Of a DNA stretch of 47,406 nucleotides, positions 17,202-25,217 are shown piece by piece; the stretch's first letter is position 1, and every line of letters starts with the position of its first letter. Source of the DNA: Gemmatimonadota bacterium. GTDB lineage: Bacteria > Gemmatimonadota > Gemmatimonadetes > Gemmatimonadales > GWC2-71-9. The notes under the pieces were generated by a model. It saw nothing but the letters and a program-made list of their open reading frames with translations, searched no databases and was not told where the DNA came from. The stretch covers positions 1 through 47,406 of the forward strand of contig QHUS01000075.1 of assembly GCA_003222035.1 (NCBI GenBank). Reading direction: 5' to 3'. Made by a program: the position numbers and the translations under genes.

Positions 17202-18245
17202 CAAACGACCCGACGCTCTGTTCGGCGCCGCCGCGCCGGACGAGGTCGAGGGACTCCCGACGCGCATGACGCGGGCGGCCGGGTGTCGGGTGTGGGATGC
17301 CCAGGGCCGCGAGTACCTCGACTACGTCATGGCCCTCGGTGCCGTGGCGCTCGGCTACGGTCACCCCGCGGTGAACCGCGCGGCCGAACAGGCCATTGCG
17401 ACGGGCGTCGCGGGCCCACTGCCACCCGTGCTCGAGGAGGAGTTGGCGGAAGCGCTCGCCGCGCGGATTCCCTGGCTCGAGCGCGTGCGGTTCCTCAAGA
17501 CCGGCGCGGAGGCCGTGGCCGCGGCAGTGCGGCTCGCCCGCGTCGCCACGGGGCGCGAGCGCGTGCTCGGGTGCGGTTATCACGGCTGGCTCGACTGGTG
17601 TCAGGGCGGCGAAGGGGTGCCGGCGGAGACCCGGTCGCTCTACGGAGAGATTCCGTTCAACGACGTCGACGGGACGCGCCGCTTGATCCGCGAGGCGGGT
17701 GATCGGCTGGCGGTCGTCGTCGTCGAGCCGGTGGTCGTGATCGAGCCGGCGCGCGAATGGCTCGACGTCGTGCGCGCCGAGACGACGCGCGTAGGAGCGG
17801 TGCTCGTGTTCGACGAGATCAAGACGGCGTTCCGCCTGGCGGTGGGTGGTGTGGCGGAGCGGTACGGGGTACGCCCCGACCTCGCCGTTCTGGGCAAGGC
17901 GCTCGCCAACGGGTTCCCGCTCGCCGTCGTGGGCGGACGGGCGGACCTCATGGCTGGAGCGGGCCGGACGTGGATCTCATCGACCTTGGCAACCGAGAGT
18001 GTGGCGCTTGCGGCGGCCCGGGCGACGCTGGAGGCATTCGTGCGCGAGGACGTATGTGCCCACCTCCATCGCGTGGGCACTCAGCTCCTCCACGGCCTCC
18101 ACCGCCTGCATCGCAAGCATGCCGATCTCGTGACCGGCGTGGGCGGTATCGCGGAGATGTGAATTTCGTGTCGCTGGCGCACGATCCAGGGACGATCGAC
18201 CGGACACTGGATGTCTTGGGAGAGGTTCTCGGCGCGCTCGCGTAA
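17161..18245 (+). pseudogene. Class III aminotransferase (glutamate-1-semialdehyde aminotransferase-like) with an internal out-of-frame deletion
   Basis: The reading frame runs from a GTG at 17161 to a stop at 18160-18162 (333 residues). STGSKRPDALFG, GCRVWDAQGREYLDYVMALG, LKTGAEAVAAAVRLAR, GYHGWLDW, LVFDEIKTAFR and LGKALANGFPLAVVGG (PLP lysine in LGK) are class III aminotransferase blocks. The frame ends at GVGGIAEM. The next frame, starting at the junction, reads NFVSLAHDPGTIDRTLDVLG up to a stop at 18243-18245, which is the normal C-terminal tail of this family. The stretch normally joining these blocks, very roughly 45-70 residues, is missing and the junction (about 18155-18162) is out of frame. 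It is therefore a broken gene, or an assembly collapse. The missing part includes the region that carries the substrate-site loop near the C-terminus. Confidence 0.75.
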
Positions 18246-18296
18246 GCGTACCGATTGGGACTTGCGCCGCTCGAACCAGACGCGAAGCTTCGACCT

Positions 18297-19781
18297 GTGA
18301 CCCTCCAGCGCAAGCTGCTCCTCGGCTTCTCCCTCATGGTGGTTCCCGCCCTGCTCGTGGGCGTGCAGGCGGTGCGCACCAATGGGCTGGTGCGCGGCAC
18401 GCTCGAATCGCTGGGCGAGCGATTGGCGCGCTCGCGTACGTACGCCGAAGTCGAGGACGCGATGTTCAATCAGACCCAGGTCATCTGGCGCTACCTGGGC
18501 GGCGATCCGGCGGCGCGGCAGGAGTTCCCTCTCACCGAACAGGTCGTGGACTACTGGCTCGACCGTTGGGCCGCCTCCCTGCCTCCCGATGAGCTCCACC
18601 TGGCGGCCGGCGTCCGGGGGATCGAGACCGATATCCGGTCCGTGGCGGTACGCGTGTTCAAGCTGCACGACGCGGGACAGCACGCCGCCGCCGCGGTGCT
18701 GGCGCGCCAGGAGCTGGTTGAGCGCCTGCAGCCGGCCCTGGCGGAGGTGAACCGCGAGATCTACCGCCGGGCACGCGAGTTCAGCGTGCAGGCGGCGTTC
18801 ACACAGGTCGCGGCCATCGTGGACGCGGAGCGGCGCGTCCTGTGGGGCATCATCGGGCTCGCGCTCGTCGCCGGCCTGGTCGCGTCCTGGCTCATCGCTC
18901 GAGGCGTGGCGCGTCCGCTCAGCGAGCTGCAGCGAGCCATGGCCGTGGTCGGCGCCGGAGACCTCGATCACGAGATTCAGCCGCGCTCGCGCGACGAGAT
19001 CGGCGACCTGGCCCGAGCGTTCGCACGCATGACCGAGCAGCTGCGCCAGTCCCACGCGCAGCTCGTGCAGTCGGAGAAGCTGGCGTCGATCGGACAGATG
19101 GCGGCGGCGGTGGCGCACGGGCTGCGCAACCCGCTCGCGAGTCTGCGCGCGGCCGCACAGCTGGCCCAGCACCGCGTCGACGCCCCTGCGGCGCGGGAGC
19201 AGCTCGGCGCCATCGTCGAGCAGGTCGATCGGCTCGATCTCCGGATCGCGCACCTGCTGACCTTCTCGCGACCCACCCCCTTCCGACCGCTGCGGGAGAG
19301 CGCGCGGACCCTGGTCGAGGGCGCGCTCTCCGGTTTCAGTGACCTGCTGCGCCAGCGGCACGTCGAATTGACGCTGACCTTCGCGGACCCTCTTCCAGAG
19401 ATTCGCGTCGACCCGATGCGCCTCGAGCAGGCGTTGACCGAGATCGTCTCGAACGCGCTCGACGCCATGCCCGAGGGCGGGAAACTGCACATCGCCACGC
19501 GCCTCGCTGATGGCGATGGTGGCGGCGAGGGCGTCGCATTGGAGCTGACCGACACGGGGCCGGGAATTCCTGCGGAGATACTGCCCAACCTGTGCGAGCC
19601 CTTCTTCACGACCCGCCCCGAAGGCACCGGTCTCGGCCTCGCCATCGCCAAACGCTACGTGGAGGAAGCGGGCGGCCGCCTGGCCATCACGAGCACTCCT
19701 GGGCGCGGCGCGACCGTCCGCATCTGGCTGCCCATGGCGAGCGGCGAGGCGGCTGCCGCCCCAGCGCGGAGTCACGCGTGA
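18297..19781 (+). CDS. Membrane sensor histidine kinase (NtrB/AtoS-like)
   Basis: 494 residues from the GTG at 18297, chosen because the first helix (LQRKLLLGFSLMVVPALLV) follows at once; a TTG at 18255 is in frame. Two membrane helices (about 7-27 and 180-200) flank a helical periplasmic sensor of about 150 residues. HAMP follows (RGVARPLSELQRAMAVV), then HisKA with EKLASIGQMAAAVAHGLRNP (His274), then HATPase motifs VSNALDAMPEGG, DTGPGIP and GTGLGLAIAKRYVEEAGG. The A-H-G-L-R-N-P H-box is typical of kinases that pair with NtrC regulators. Its stop overlaps the regulator start as GTGA. The signal is unknown; the position just before pqqA suggests a cue for PQQ demand or its dehydrogenase substrates (inference). 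Confidence 0.9.
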   Translation: MTLQRKLLLGFSLMVVPALLVGVQAVRTNGLVRGTLESLGERLARSRTYAEVEDAMFNQTQVIWRYLGGDPAARQEFPLTEQVVDYWLDRWAASLPPDELHLAAGVRGIETDIRSVAVRVFKLHDAGQHAAAAVLARQELVERLQPALAEVNREIYRRAREFSVQAAFTQVAAIVDAERRVLWGIIGLALVAGLVASWLIARGVARPLSELQRAMAVVGAGDLDHEIQPRSRDEIGDLARAFARMTEQLRQSHAQLVQSEKLASIGQMAAAVAHGLRNPLASLRAAAQLAQHRVDAPAAREQLGAIVEQVDRLDLRIAHLLTFSRPTPFRPLRESARTLVEGALSGFSDLLRQRHVELTLTFADPLPEIRVDPMRLEQALTEIVSNALDAMPEGGKLHIATRLADGDGGGEGVALELTDTGPGIPAEILPNLCEPFFTTRPEGTGLGLAIAKRYVEEAGGRLAITSTPGRGATVRIWLPMASGEAAAAPARSHA

Positions 19782-21166
19782 ACGGCGCGACGCTCCTGAT
19801 CGTGGACGACGAGCAGACCCTGGCGCGCTCTGCCAAGGCCTTTCTCTCTGACCACGGCTACGAGGTGGAAGTCGCGGGCACGGCCGAGAAGGCGGTCGAG
19901 CTGCTCGAGAGCCTCCAGCCCGACGTCGTGTTCGCCGACGTGCGCTTGCCGGGCATGAGCGGGATCGATCTCCTCAAGCGAATCCAGGCGTTCGACCCCT
20001 TGATCCCCGTGATCATGCTGACGGCCTTTGGCTCGATCGAGGGCGCCGTCGAAGCCGTGAAGCTCGGCGCCTTCGACTACGTCAAGAAGCCGGTGGACCT
20101 GGAGGAGCTGCGTCTCCTCGCCGACCGAGCGCGCGAGAATCGCCAGCTGAAGCAGGAGCTGTCGTACTACCGGCGTCGCGCGATCGCCGACGTCGGGTTC
20201 GGGACCCTGATAGGCAACTCACCCGCCGTCCGCGCCGTGCTCGAGCGGGCCCGCCAGGTCGCCGCCCTGCCGGACACACCACCCGTGCTGCTCACGGGCG
20301 AGACGGGCACCGGCAAAGGCGTCCTGGCGCGCGCTATCCACGCCGCCAGCTCCCGTGTTTCCAAGGCGTTCATCGAGGTCAACTGTACGGCCATTCCGGC
20401 GACCCTCATGGAGTCCGAGCTGTTCGGCTACGAGCGCGGGGCGTTCACGGATGCCAAGGAATCGAAGCCCGGCCTGGTCGAGGCCGCCGAAGGCGGGTTC
20501 CTGTTCCTCGACGAGATCGGGGATATCGATCTGTCGGTGCAGGGCAAGCTGCTGCGGGCCATCGAGGAGCGGAAGGTGCGGCGCGTCGGCAGCGTGCGCG
20601 AGCGCCAGGTCGACGTCCGGATCATGACGGCCACGAACCGCGACCTCGAGCGCGAGGCGAGTCGCGAGCGATTCCGTAAGGATCTCTATTTCCGGCTCGC
20701 CGTGATCGTCCTGACCATGCCGCCCCTGCGCGAGCGCGGAGAAGATGTCCTGCTGCTCACGGAGCACTTCCTGCGGATCCTGAACGCCAAGTACGGCAAA
20801 GCGGTGGGAGAGATCAGCACGCCGGCGCGCGAGCTGCTGCTCGCCTATCCCTGGCCCGGCAACGTCCGGGAGCTGAGCCACGTGATCGAGCGGGCGGTGC
20901 TGTGGAGCCGCGGCCCGACACTCGACGTCGAGCATCTCTCGTTGACGAGTCCCGATCACGGCGCGCTCGAGCAGGCGGCACCATCCGCTTCCGCGACCGA
21001 TACGCCCGCCCTCCCCCCCGAGGGCGTGGATCTCGCACAATGGGAAAAGGCCATGATCGAGCGCGCCCTGCGCGACGCCGGCGGCAACCAGACCAAAGCC
21101 GCGCAGCGGCTCGGCATCTCCCGCGATACCCTGCGCTACCGGCTGAAGAAGTTTGGGATCGGGTGA
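19778..21166 (+). CDS. NtrC-family sigma-54-dependent response regulator
   Basis: 462 residues from the GTG at 19778 (GTGA overlap with the kinase). The receiver domain has LLIVDDE, Asp54 in VFADVRLPGMSG and YVKKPVDLEEL. The AAA+ domain (about 145-380) has Walker A GETGTGKG, YERGAFTDAKESKPG (the sigma-54 contact loop, GAFTGA with D for G), Walker B FLFLDEIGDI and the sensor blocks RDLEREASRERFRKDLYFRL and PWPGNVRELSHVIERAV. The C-terminal Fis-type helix-turn-helix is NQTKAAQRLGISRDTLRYRL. It should activate sigma-54 promoters from an upstream palindrome. Exactly such a palindrome begins at its own stop codon and a sigma-54-like promoter lies 45 bp beyond, in front of pqqA. Confidence 0.92.
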   Translation: MNGATLLIVDDEQTLARSAKAFLSDHGYEVEVAGTAEKAVELLESLQPDVVFADVRLPGMSGIDLLKRIQAFDPLIPVIMLTAFGSIEGAVEAVKLGAFDYVKKPVDLEELRLLADRARENRQLKQELSYYRRRAIADVGFGTLIGNSPAVRAVLERARQVAALPDTPPVLLTGETGTGKGVLARAIHAASSRVSKAFIEVNCTAIPATLMESELFGYERGAFTDAKESKPGLVEAAEGGFLFLDEIGDIDLSVQGKLLRAIEERKVRRVGSVRERQVDVRIMTATNRDLEREASRERFRKDLYFRLAVIVLTMPPLRERGEDVLLLTEHFLRILNAKYGKAVGEISTPARELLLAYPWPGNVRELSHVIERAVLWSRGPTLDVEHLSLTSPDHGALEQAAPSASATDTPALPPEGVDLAQWEKAMIERALRDAGGNQTKAAQRLGISRDTLRYRLKKFGIG

Positions 21167-21191
21167 TTTCACCCACTTTGGGTGAAATCAC
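21163..21191. promoter_or_regulatory. Perfect 13-bp palindrome, candidate enhancer site for the NtrC-type regulator
   Basis: GTGATTTCACCCA (21163-21175) and its exact reverse complement (21179-21191) are separated by CTT. The left arm overlaps the regulator's stop codon. A further CACCC copy follows at 21193-21197. There is no T-run after it, which argues against a terminator. Its centre lies about 85 bp upstream of the transcription start predicted from the sigma-54-like promoter, the normal position of an NtrC enhancer. Confidence 0.6.
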
Positions 21192-21235
21192 TCACCCGGC
21201 GAAGAGTTCTGGCGTCAAATCGTGCGGGGTCCGGC

Positions 21236-21251
21236 TGGCATATCCGATGCA
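21236..21251 (+). promoter_or_regulatory. Sigma-54-like -24/-12 promoter of the pqq operon
   Basis: TGGCATATCCGATGCA keeps the required GG-N10-GC spacing (GG 21237-21238, GC 21249-21250) and the TGGCA and TGCA cores of the sigma-54 consensus TGGCACG-N4-TTGCA. A start about 12 bp after the GC would give a leader of roughly 45 nt before pqqA. Support comes from the adjacent NtrC-type gene and palindrome. Confidence 0.6.
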
Positions 21252-21306
21252 TCATCCCACCGTGAGCTCGAAGTACGGGTCGACCACGATTCTTTTGGAG
21301 GATGCA

Positions 21307-21381
21307 ATGACCTGGACGAAGCCTGAATTCGAAGTCGTCGAACTGGGGATGGAAGTCGGCGCCTACGCTGGCAACGCCTGA
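21307..21381 (+). CDS. pqqA: PQQ precursor peptide PqqA
   Basis: 24 residues, MTWTKPEFEVVELGMEVGAY followed by AGNA. The Glu16-x-x-x-Tyr20 pair is the conserved crosslinking site: PqqE joins the glutamate and tyrosine side chains, which become the PQQ skeleton. The N-terminal W.KPEFE..ELGMEV pattern matches PqqA peptides closely. A strong Shine-Dalgarno sequence (TTGGAGG, 21295-21301) sits 5 bp before the ATG. It is the first gene of the operon, behind a sigma-54-like promoter, and is followed by a strong hairpin before pqqB. Confidence 0.95.
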   Translation: MTWTKPEFEVVELGMEVGAYAGNA

Positions 21382-21402
21382 ACCAGGCTGGAACTCTGAA
21401 CG

Positions 21403-21433
21403 AGGGGCCGGGTGACGAACCCGGCCCCTTTCT
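21403..21433 (+). terminator. Hairpin between pqqA and pqqB (attenuator-like)
   Basis: AGGGGCCGGGT (21403-21413), loop GACGA, then the perfect complement (21419-21429) followed by TTTCT. The 11-bp GC stem with a short T-run fits a partial intrinsic terminator. It would give a short, abundant pqqA transcript and fewer read-through pqqBCDE transcripts, or protect the pqqA 3' end. Confidence 0.75.
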
Positions 21434-21436
21434 GCA

Positions 21437-22342
21437 ATGCGGATCATCATCCTCGGGTCGTCGGCCGGCGGCGGAGTCCCGCAATGGAATTGCGGTTGCC
21501 GCAACTGCGTGGAGGCTCGACAAGACGGCCGTAGTCGCACTCAGTCGTCGGTGGCAGTGAGCGCCGACGGCGAGCGCTGGGTGCTCCTCAACGTCTCGCC
21601 GGATCTGCGCACGCAGCTCGCCGCTCACCGCGCTTTGTGGCCTCGCGGCGCGCGCGCAACGCCCGTTGCCGCGGTGATCCTCACGGACGGTGAAATCGAC
21701 CACACCCTCGGCCTGCTGTTGCTGCGCGAGAGCGCGGCCCGGCTGCCGGTCTACGCTCCCGCCGGCGTGACCGCGCTCCTCGGGCATGAATGGCCGGTCT
21801 ACCGCGTGCTCTCTGCCTACGCTGGCGTGGAGCCGCGCACGCTCCCAGACGCCCAGCCGATTGCGCTCGCCGACGTCGCGGGCGCGCCACTCGGCCTGTG
21901 CTGCTCGACCGTGGCGGTGGCCCGGCGTCCTCCCCGCTACGCCCGCACCGCGCCGGCACAGACGTTCGACGTCGGCCTCAGGATGACGGACGAGCGAACC
22001 GGGGGCACGTTCGCTTATGTTCCGACCGCGAGCGCGGTGGACGATGCGGTCCGCCGGCTCGCTGGCGGGGCGGATCTCCTGTTCTTCGACGGCACGTTCT
22101 GGTCGGACACGGAGCTCACCGCCGCGGGAGTCGATGCGCCGACGGCGCGCGACATGGGGCACCTCCCGGTCGGCGGGCCTGAGGGGAGCCTCCGATTGCT
22201 GCCGCGGTTGGGCGCGAAACGGGTCGTGCTCGTGCACATCAACAACACCAATCCCATTCTGTGTCGCAGCTCGGCCGAGCGGGCGGAGGTCGAGGCCGCA
22301 GGCGTTGTCGTGGGGGAGGATGCGTTGGAGTTCGAGCTGTGA
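21437..22342 (+). CDS. pqqB: PqqB, metallo-beta-lactamase-fold PQQ biosynthesis protein
   Basis: 301 residues, the standard PqqB length. It begins RIIILGSSAGGGVPQWNC, the PqqB signature, and keeps CGCRNC (zinc-binding cysteines), TDGEIDHTLGLLLLRE, LLFFDGTFWSDTE, MGHLPVGGPEGSLRLL and HINNTNPIL. The fold is a metallo-beta-lactamase. PqqB has been proposed to hydroxylate the tyrosine part of the crosslinked precursor, with an older view of a role in PQQ transport. It follows pqqA by 55 bp that hold a hairpin, and overlaps pqqC as GTGA. Confidence 0.95.
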   Translation: MRIIILGSSAGGGVPQWNCGCRNCVEARQDGRSRTQSSVAVSADGERWVLLNVSPDLRTQLAAHRALWPRGARATPVAAVILTDGEIDHTLGLLLLRESAARLPVYAPAGVTALLGHEWPVYRVLSAYAGVEPRTLPDAQPIALADVAGAPLGLCCSTVAVARRPPRYARTAPAQTFDVGLRMTDERTGGTFAYVPTASAVDDAVRRLAGGADLLFFDGTFWSDTELTAAGVDAPTARDMGHLPVGGPEGSLRLLPRLGAKRVVLVHINNTNPILCRSSAERAEVEAAGVVVGEDALEFEL

Positions 22343-23052
22343 GTGTGCAGGTCAGCCCGCAAACGGGTGCCGATCTGGTCCAGCGGCTGCGCGACGTCCT
22401 GGAGCGCCGCTATCACCACCTCCATCCCTTCAACCAGCGGATGCATCGCGGCGAGCTGTCGCGCGACGAGCTCCAGCTCTGGGTGGCGAATCGCTTCTAT
22501 TATCAGATCAACATTCCCGTCAAGGACGCGCTGATCCTCGCGAGCTGCCCCGAGCGCGAGGTGCGGCAGCAATGGATCCAGCGGATCGTCGACCACGACG
22601 GACGTCCCGGAGAAGCGGGCGGCATCGAGGCGTGGCTGCGACTCGGCGAAGCCATGGGGGTCAAGCGCGAGGATCTCACGAGCCAGCGGTTCCTGCTGCC
22701 GGGCGTGCGCTTTGCTGTCGACGCGTACGTGAGCTTCTGCCGGTTTCGGCCCTGGCTCGAGGCGGTGGCGGCGTCGCTCACCGAAATGTTCGCGCCGCTC
22801 ATCGTCAAGGAGCGGCTGGCGGCGATCCTCGGTCACTACAAATGGGTGGATCCGGACGGGCTGCAGTACTTCAAGAACCGGCTGCAGCAGGCGCCGCGCG
22901 ACGCGGAGTACGCGCTGGGCCTCGTGACCGAGCGGTACCGGACCCGCGCCGAGCAGGATCGGGCGGTGGCGGCGCTCGAGTTCAAGTGCGACGTACTCTG
23001 GTCCCTGCTCGACGCCGTCGAGCAGGGACCGCTGCCCGGCACGCGCCCGTGA
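22339..23052 (+). CDS. pqqC: PqqC, pyrroloquinoline-quinone synthase
   Basis: 237 residues from the GTG at 22339 that overlaps the pqqB stop. PqqC carries out the final ring closure and eight-electron oxidation of AHQQ to PQQ with oxygen and no cofactor. Family blocks seen: YHHLHPFNQRMHRGEL, LQLWVANRFYYQINIPVKDA, RIVDHDG, EAWLRLGEAMG and FKNRLQQAPRDAEYAL. The helical-bundle active-site His, Arg and Tyr residues lie in these blocks. It is cytoplasmic. It overlaps pqqD as GTGA. Confidence 0.95.
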   Translation: MSVQVSPQTGADLVQRLRDVLERRYHHLHPFNQRMHRGELSRDELQLWVANRFYYQINIPVKDALILASCPEREVRQQWIQRIVDHDGRPGEAGGIEAWLRLGEAMGVKREDLTSQRFLLPGVRFAVDAYVSFCRFRPWLEAVAASLTEMFAPLIVKERLAAILGHYKWVDPDGLQYFKNRLQQAPRDAEYALGLVTERYRTRAEQDRAVAALEFKCDVLWSLLDAVEQGPLPGTRP

Positions 23053-23348
23053 GTCCCCCCCCTCCTCCTCCCGTGGCGGTCACCGCCGTGCCGCGGCTGC
23101 ACCCGAAAGCCCGCCTGCAGCGTGACGACGTGCGGGGGCGCGATGTGCTGCTTTATCCTGAAGGGCTGGTGGTGCTGAATGCGACGGGCACCGCGATCCT
23201 CGGACTGTGCGACGGCGTGCGCTCGATCGCCCAGGTGGTCGCGGCGCTCGAGCAGCGTTACGGCGCGCCGGCCGGAACTGTGAAGCCCGACGTCAGCGCG
23301 TTCCTGGACGGGCTCGCGGCAAAGGGGCTGGTGACGTATGGACCCTAA
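23049..23348 (+). CDS. pqqD: PqqD, PqqA-binding chaperone (RiPP recognition element)
   Basis: 99 residues from the GTG at 23049 (GTGA overlap with pqqC). PRLHPKARLQRDDVRGRDVL, LLYPEGLVVLNATGTAILGL, CDGVRSIAQVVAALEQRYG and VSAFLDGLAAKGLV follow the PqqD pattern. It binds the PqqA leader and presents it to PqqE. The N-terminus is proline-rich (VSPPPPPPVAV), encoded by an eight-C run at 23055-23062, and is about ten residues longer than usual. It overlaps pqqE by 11 bp. Confidence 0.93.
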   Translation: MSPPPPPPVAVTAVPRLHPKARLQRDDVRGRDVLLYPEGLVVLNATGTAILGLCDGVRSIAQVVAALEQRYGAPAGTVKPDVSAFLDGLAAKGLVTYGP

Positions 23349-24462
23349 GCCGCTCTGGCTCCTGGCGGAGCTGACCTACAAGTGTCCGCTGCAGTGCCCG
23401 TACTGCTCCAATCCGTTGGATTTCGCCGGCCCGCGCTTCAAGCGCGAGCTGTCCACGGACGAGTGGTGTCGCGTGTTCCGCGAGGCCAAAGCGCTCGGCG
23501 TGCTGCAGCTGGGGCTCTCCGGAGGCGAACCGACTCTCCGCTCGGATCTGGAGGAGCTGGTCCGCGAGGCCCACGGGCTGGGGCTCTACACCTCGTTGAT
23601 CACGTCGGCGTACCGGCTCACCAAGGAGCGCCTCGCGGCGCTCAAGGCCGCCGGGCTCGACCACGTGCAGATCAGCATTCAGGGAGCGGACGCGGAGCTG
23701 TCCGATGCCGTCGCCGGTACCGCGTCGTACCGAGACAAGATCGCCGCGTACCACTACACGCGCGAGCTCGGGTTTCCGCTCACGGTCAACGTGGTGCTGC
23801 ACCGGCGCAACCTGCATCAGGTCGAGGCCCTGATTCGGCTCGCCGAGACACTCGGCGCCGAGCGGATCGAGCTCGCCAACACGCAGTTCTACGGCTGGGC
23901 GCTCCACAACCGGGACGTCCTCATGCCCACGCGCGCTCAGCTGGACGAGGCGTGGCAGGTGGTGCAGCGCGAGCGCGCGCGGCTGGGAACGAAGCTCGAG
24001 ATCGTGTGGGTGCTCCCGGACTATCACGAGCAGTACCCCAAGCCGTGCATGGGCGGGTGGGCGCGGGCCTACATGACGGTGACGCCTGCCGGGGAGGTCT
24101 GGCCCTGTCACGCGGCCGGGCGCATCACGTCGCTGCGGTTCGAGAACGTGCGCGACCGCCCGCTCGACTGGATCTGGGAGCATTCCGACGCATTCACTCG
24201 GTTCCGGGGCGACGCCTGGATGCCCGAGCCGTGCCGCTCGTGTCCGCGCAAGGCGCAGGATTTCGGCGGCTGCCGCTGCCAGGCGTTCCTCGTGGTCGGC
24301 GATGCCGGGGTCACCGATCCCGTGTGCTCGCTGTCGCCGCATCGGCCTCTGATCGACGCGGCCGTCGCGGAGGTCGAGCGGGCCGCCGCCGCCGGCGCGG
24401 CACCGGACGAGTGGACGTACCGCGCGGCGCCTGCCTCGCGCGCCCTCGCGGCGAAGGGATGA
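23338..24462 (+). CDS. pqqE: PqqE, radical SAM enzyme crosslinking PqqA
   Basis: 374 residues. The radical SAM cluster motif is KCPLQCPYCSNPL (Cys16, Cys20, Cys23) and LGLSGGEPTLRSDL is the SAM-binding GGEP block. The C-terminal SPASM domain has GEVWPCHAA, PEPCRSCPRKAQDFGGCRCQ and DPVCSLSPHRP, which bind the auxiliary iron-sulfur clusters. It forms the Glu-Tyr carbon-carbon bond in PqqA with PqqD as chaperone. It overlaps the next gene, an ABC ATPase, as ATGA, an unusually tight link between PQQ synthesis and a transporter. Confidence 0.95.
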   Translation: MDPKPLWLLAELTYKCPLQCPYCSNPLDFAGPRFKRELSTDEWCRVFREAKALGVLQLGLSGGEPTLRSDLEELVREAHGLGLYTSLITSAYRLTKERLAALKAAGLDHVQISIQGADAELSDAVAGTASYRDKIAAYHYTRELGFPLTVNVVLHRRNLHQVEALIRLAETLGAERIELANTQFYGWALHNRDVLMPTRAQLDEAWQVVQRERARLGTKLEIVWVLPDYHEQYPKPCMGGWARAYMTVTPAGEVWPCHAAGRITSLRFENVRDRPLDWIWEHSDAFTRFRGDAWMPEPCRSCPRKAQDFGGCRCQAFLVVGDAGVTDPVCSLSPHRPLIDAAVAEVERAAAAGAAPDEWTYRAAPASRALAAKG

Positions 24463-25217
24463 CGGCGGCCGCGATCGACGTCCGCGGCCTGGGGAAGGAC
24501 TTCGGTGCCGTGCGGGCGCTCGATCGACTCGACCTCGAAGTCCGGGAGGGAGAGTTCTTCGGGCTGCTGGGACCGAACGGCGCGGGGAAAACCACCACTG
24601 TACACCTGCTGGCAACGCTGCTCGCTCCGTCCCGTGGCACGGCGCGCGTCGCCGGGCACGACGTCGCGCGCGAGGGGCTCGCGGTGCGGCGTCACATCGG
24701 GTTGGTGTTCCAGGAGACGACCCTCGATCGCGATCTTACGATCACGGAGAACCTGCGGTTCGCCGCCCGCCTCTGGAGTCTCCCCGATCGCGTGGCCCGG
24801 CCGCGCATCGACGCAGTGCTGCGTCAGTTCGGGCTGTGGGAGCGGCGAAATGACTCGGTCCGCGGGCTGTCGGGCGGTTTGCGACGCGCCGCCGACATCG
24901 CCCGCGGCATCCTGACCGAGCCGCGCATCCTGTTCCTCGACGAGCCGACGGCCGGGCTCGATCCGCGCGCGCGCCGCGCGCTGTGGGAACAGATCCGCGG
25001 CCTGCGCGCCGCGTCAGGTGTCACCGTGCTGCTGACGACGCACTACGTCGCGGAAGCGGAGCCGTGCGATCGCGTCGCCGTGCTCGACCACGGACGGCTC
25101 GCGGCGCTCGGTACCCCGTCCGAGCTCAAGCGCGCGGCGGGAGTCGACTCGCTCGAGGAGGTATTCCTCGCGCATACCGGCCACCGGTTGCCTGAGGGCG
25201 AGGGAGACGGCGGATGA
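24459..25217 (+). CDS. ABC-2 type transporter ATPase, coupled to the pqq operon
   Basis: 252 residues. Walker A LLGPNGAGKTTTVHLL (about 37-52), Q-loop LVFQETTLDRDLTI, signature LSGGLRRAADIARGI, Walker B ILFLDEPTAGLDP and H-loop LLTTHYVAEAEPCD are all present. The sequence is of the DrrA/NodI exporter type. The ATGA overlap with pqqE and ATGA overlap with the permease place it in the same transcript. The likely job is export of PQQ or of a related quinone or peptide across the inner membrane, which is inference from position. Alternative: a general ABC-2 exporter that happens to be co-transcribed. Confidence 0.88.
   Translation: MTAAAIDVRGLGKDFGAVRALDRLDLEVREGEFFGLLGPNGAGKTTTVHLLATLLAPSRGTARVAGHDVAREGLAVRRHIGLVFQETTLDRDLTITENLRFAARLWSLPDRVARPRIDAVLRQFGLWERRNDSVRGLSGGLRRAADIARGILTEPRILFLDEPTAGLDPRARRALWEQIRGLRAASGVTVLLTTHYVAEAEPCDRVAVLDHGRLAALGTPSELKRAAGVDSLEEVFLAHTGHRLPEGEGDGG

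Noticed and set aside
20437..20454. GAFTDA instead of GAFTGA in the response regulator as a sign of lost sigma-54 contact
   Set aside because: The critical threonine is present and this variant occurs in active family members, so loss of function is not supported.
21163..21191. Reading the palindrome after the regulator gene as an intrinsic terminator
   Set aside because: There is no T-run after the stem, and it overlaps the stop codon. The sigma-54-like promoter at the right distance makes an enhancer more likely, though a terminator role is not excluded.
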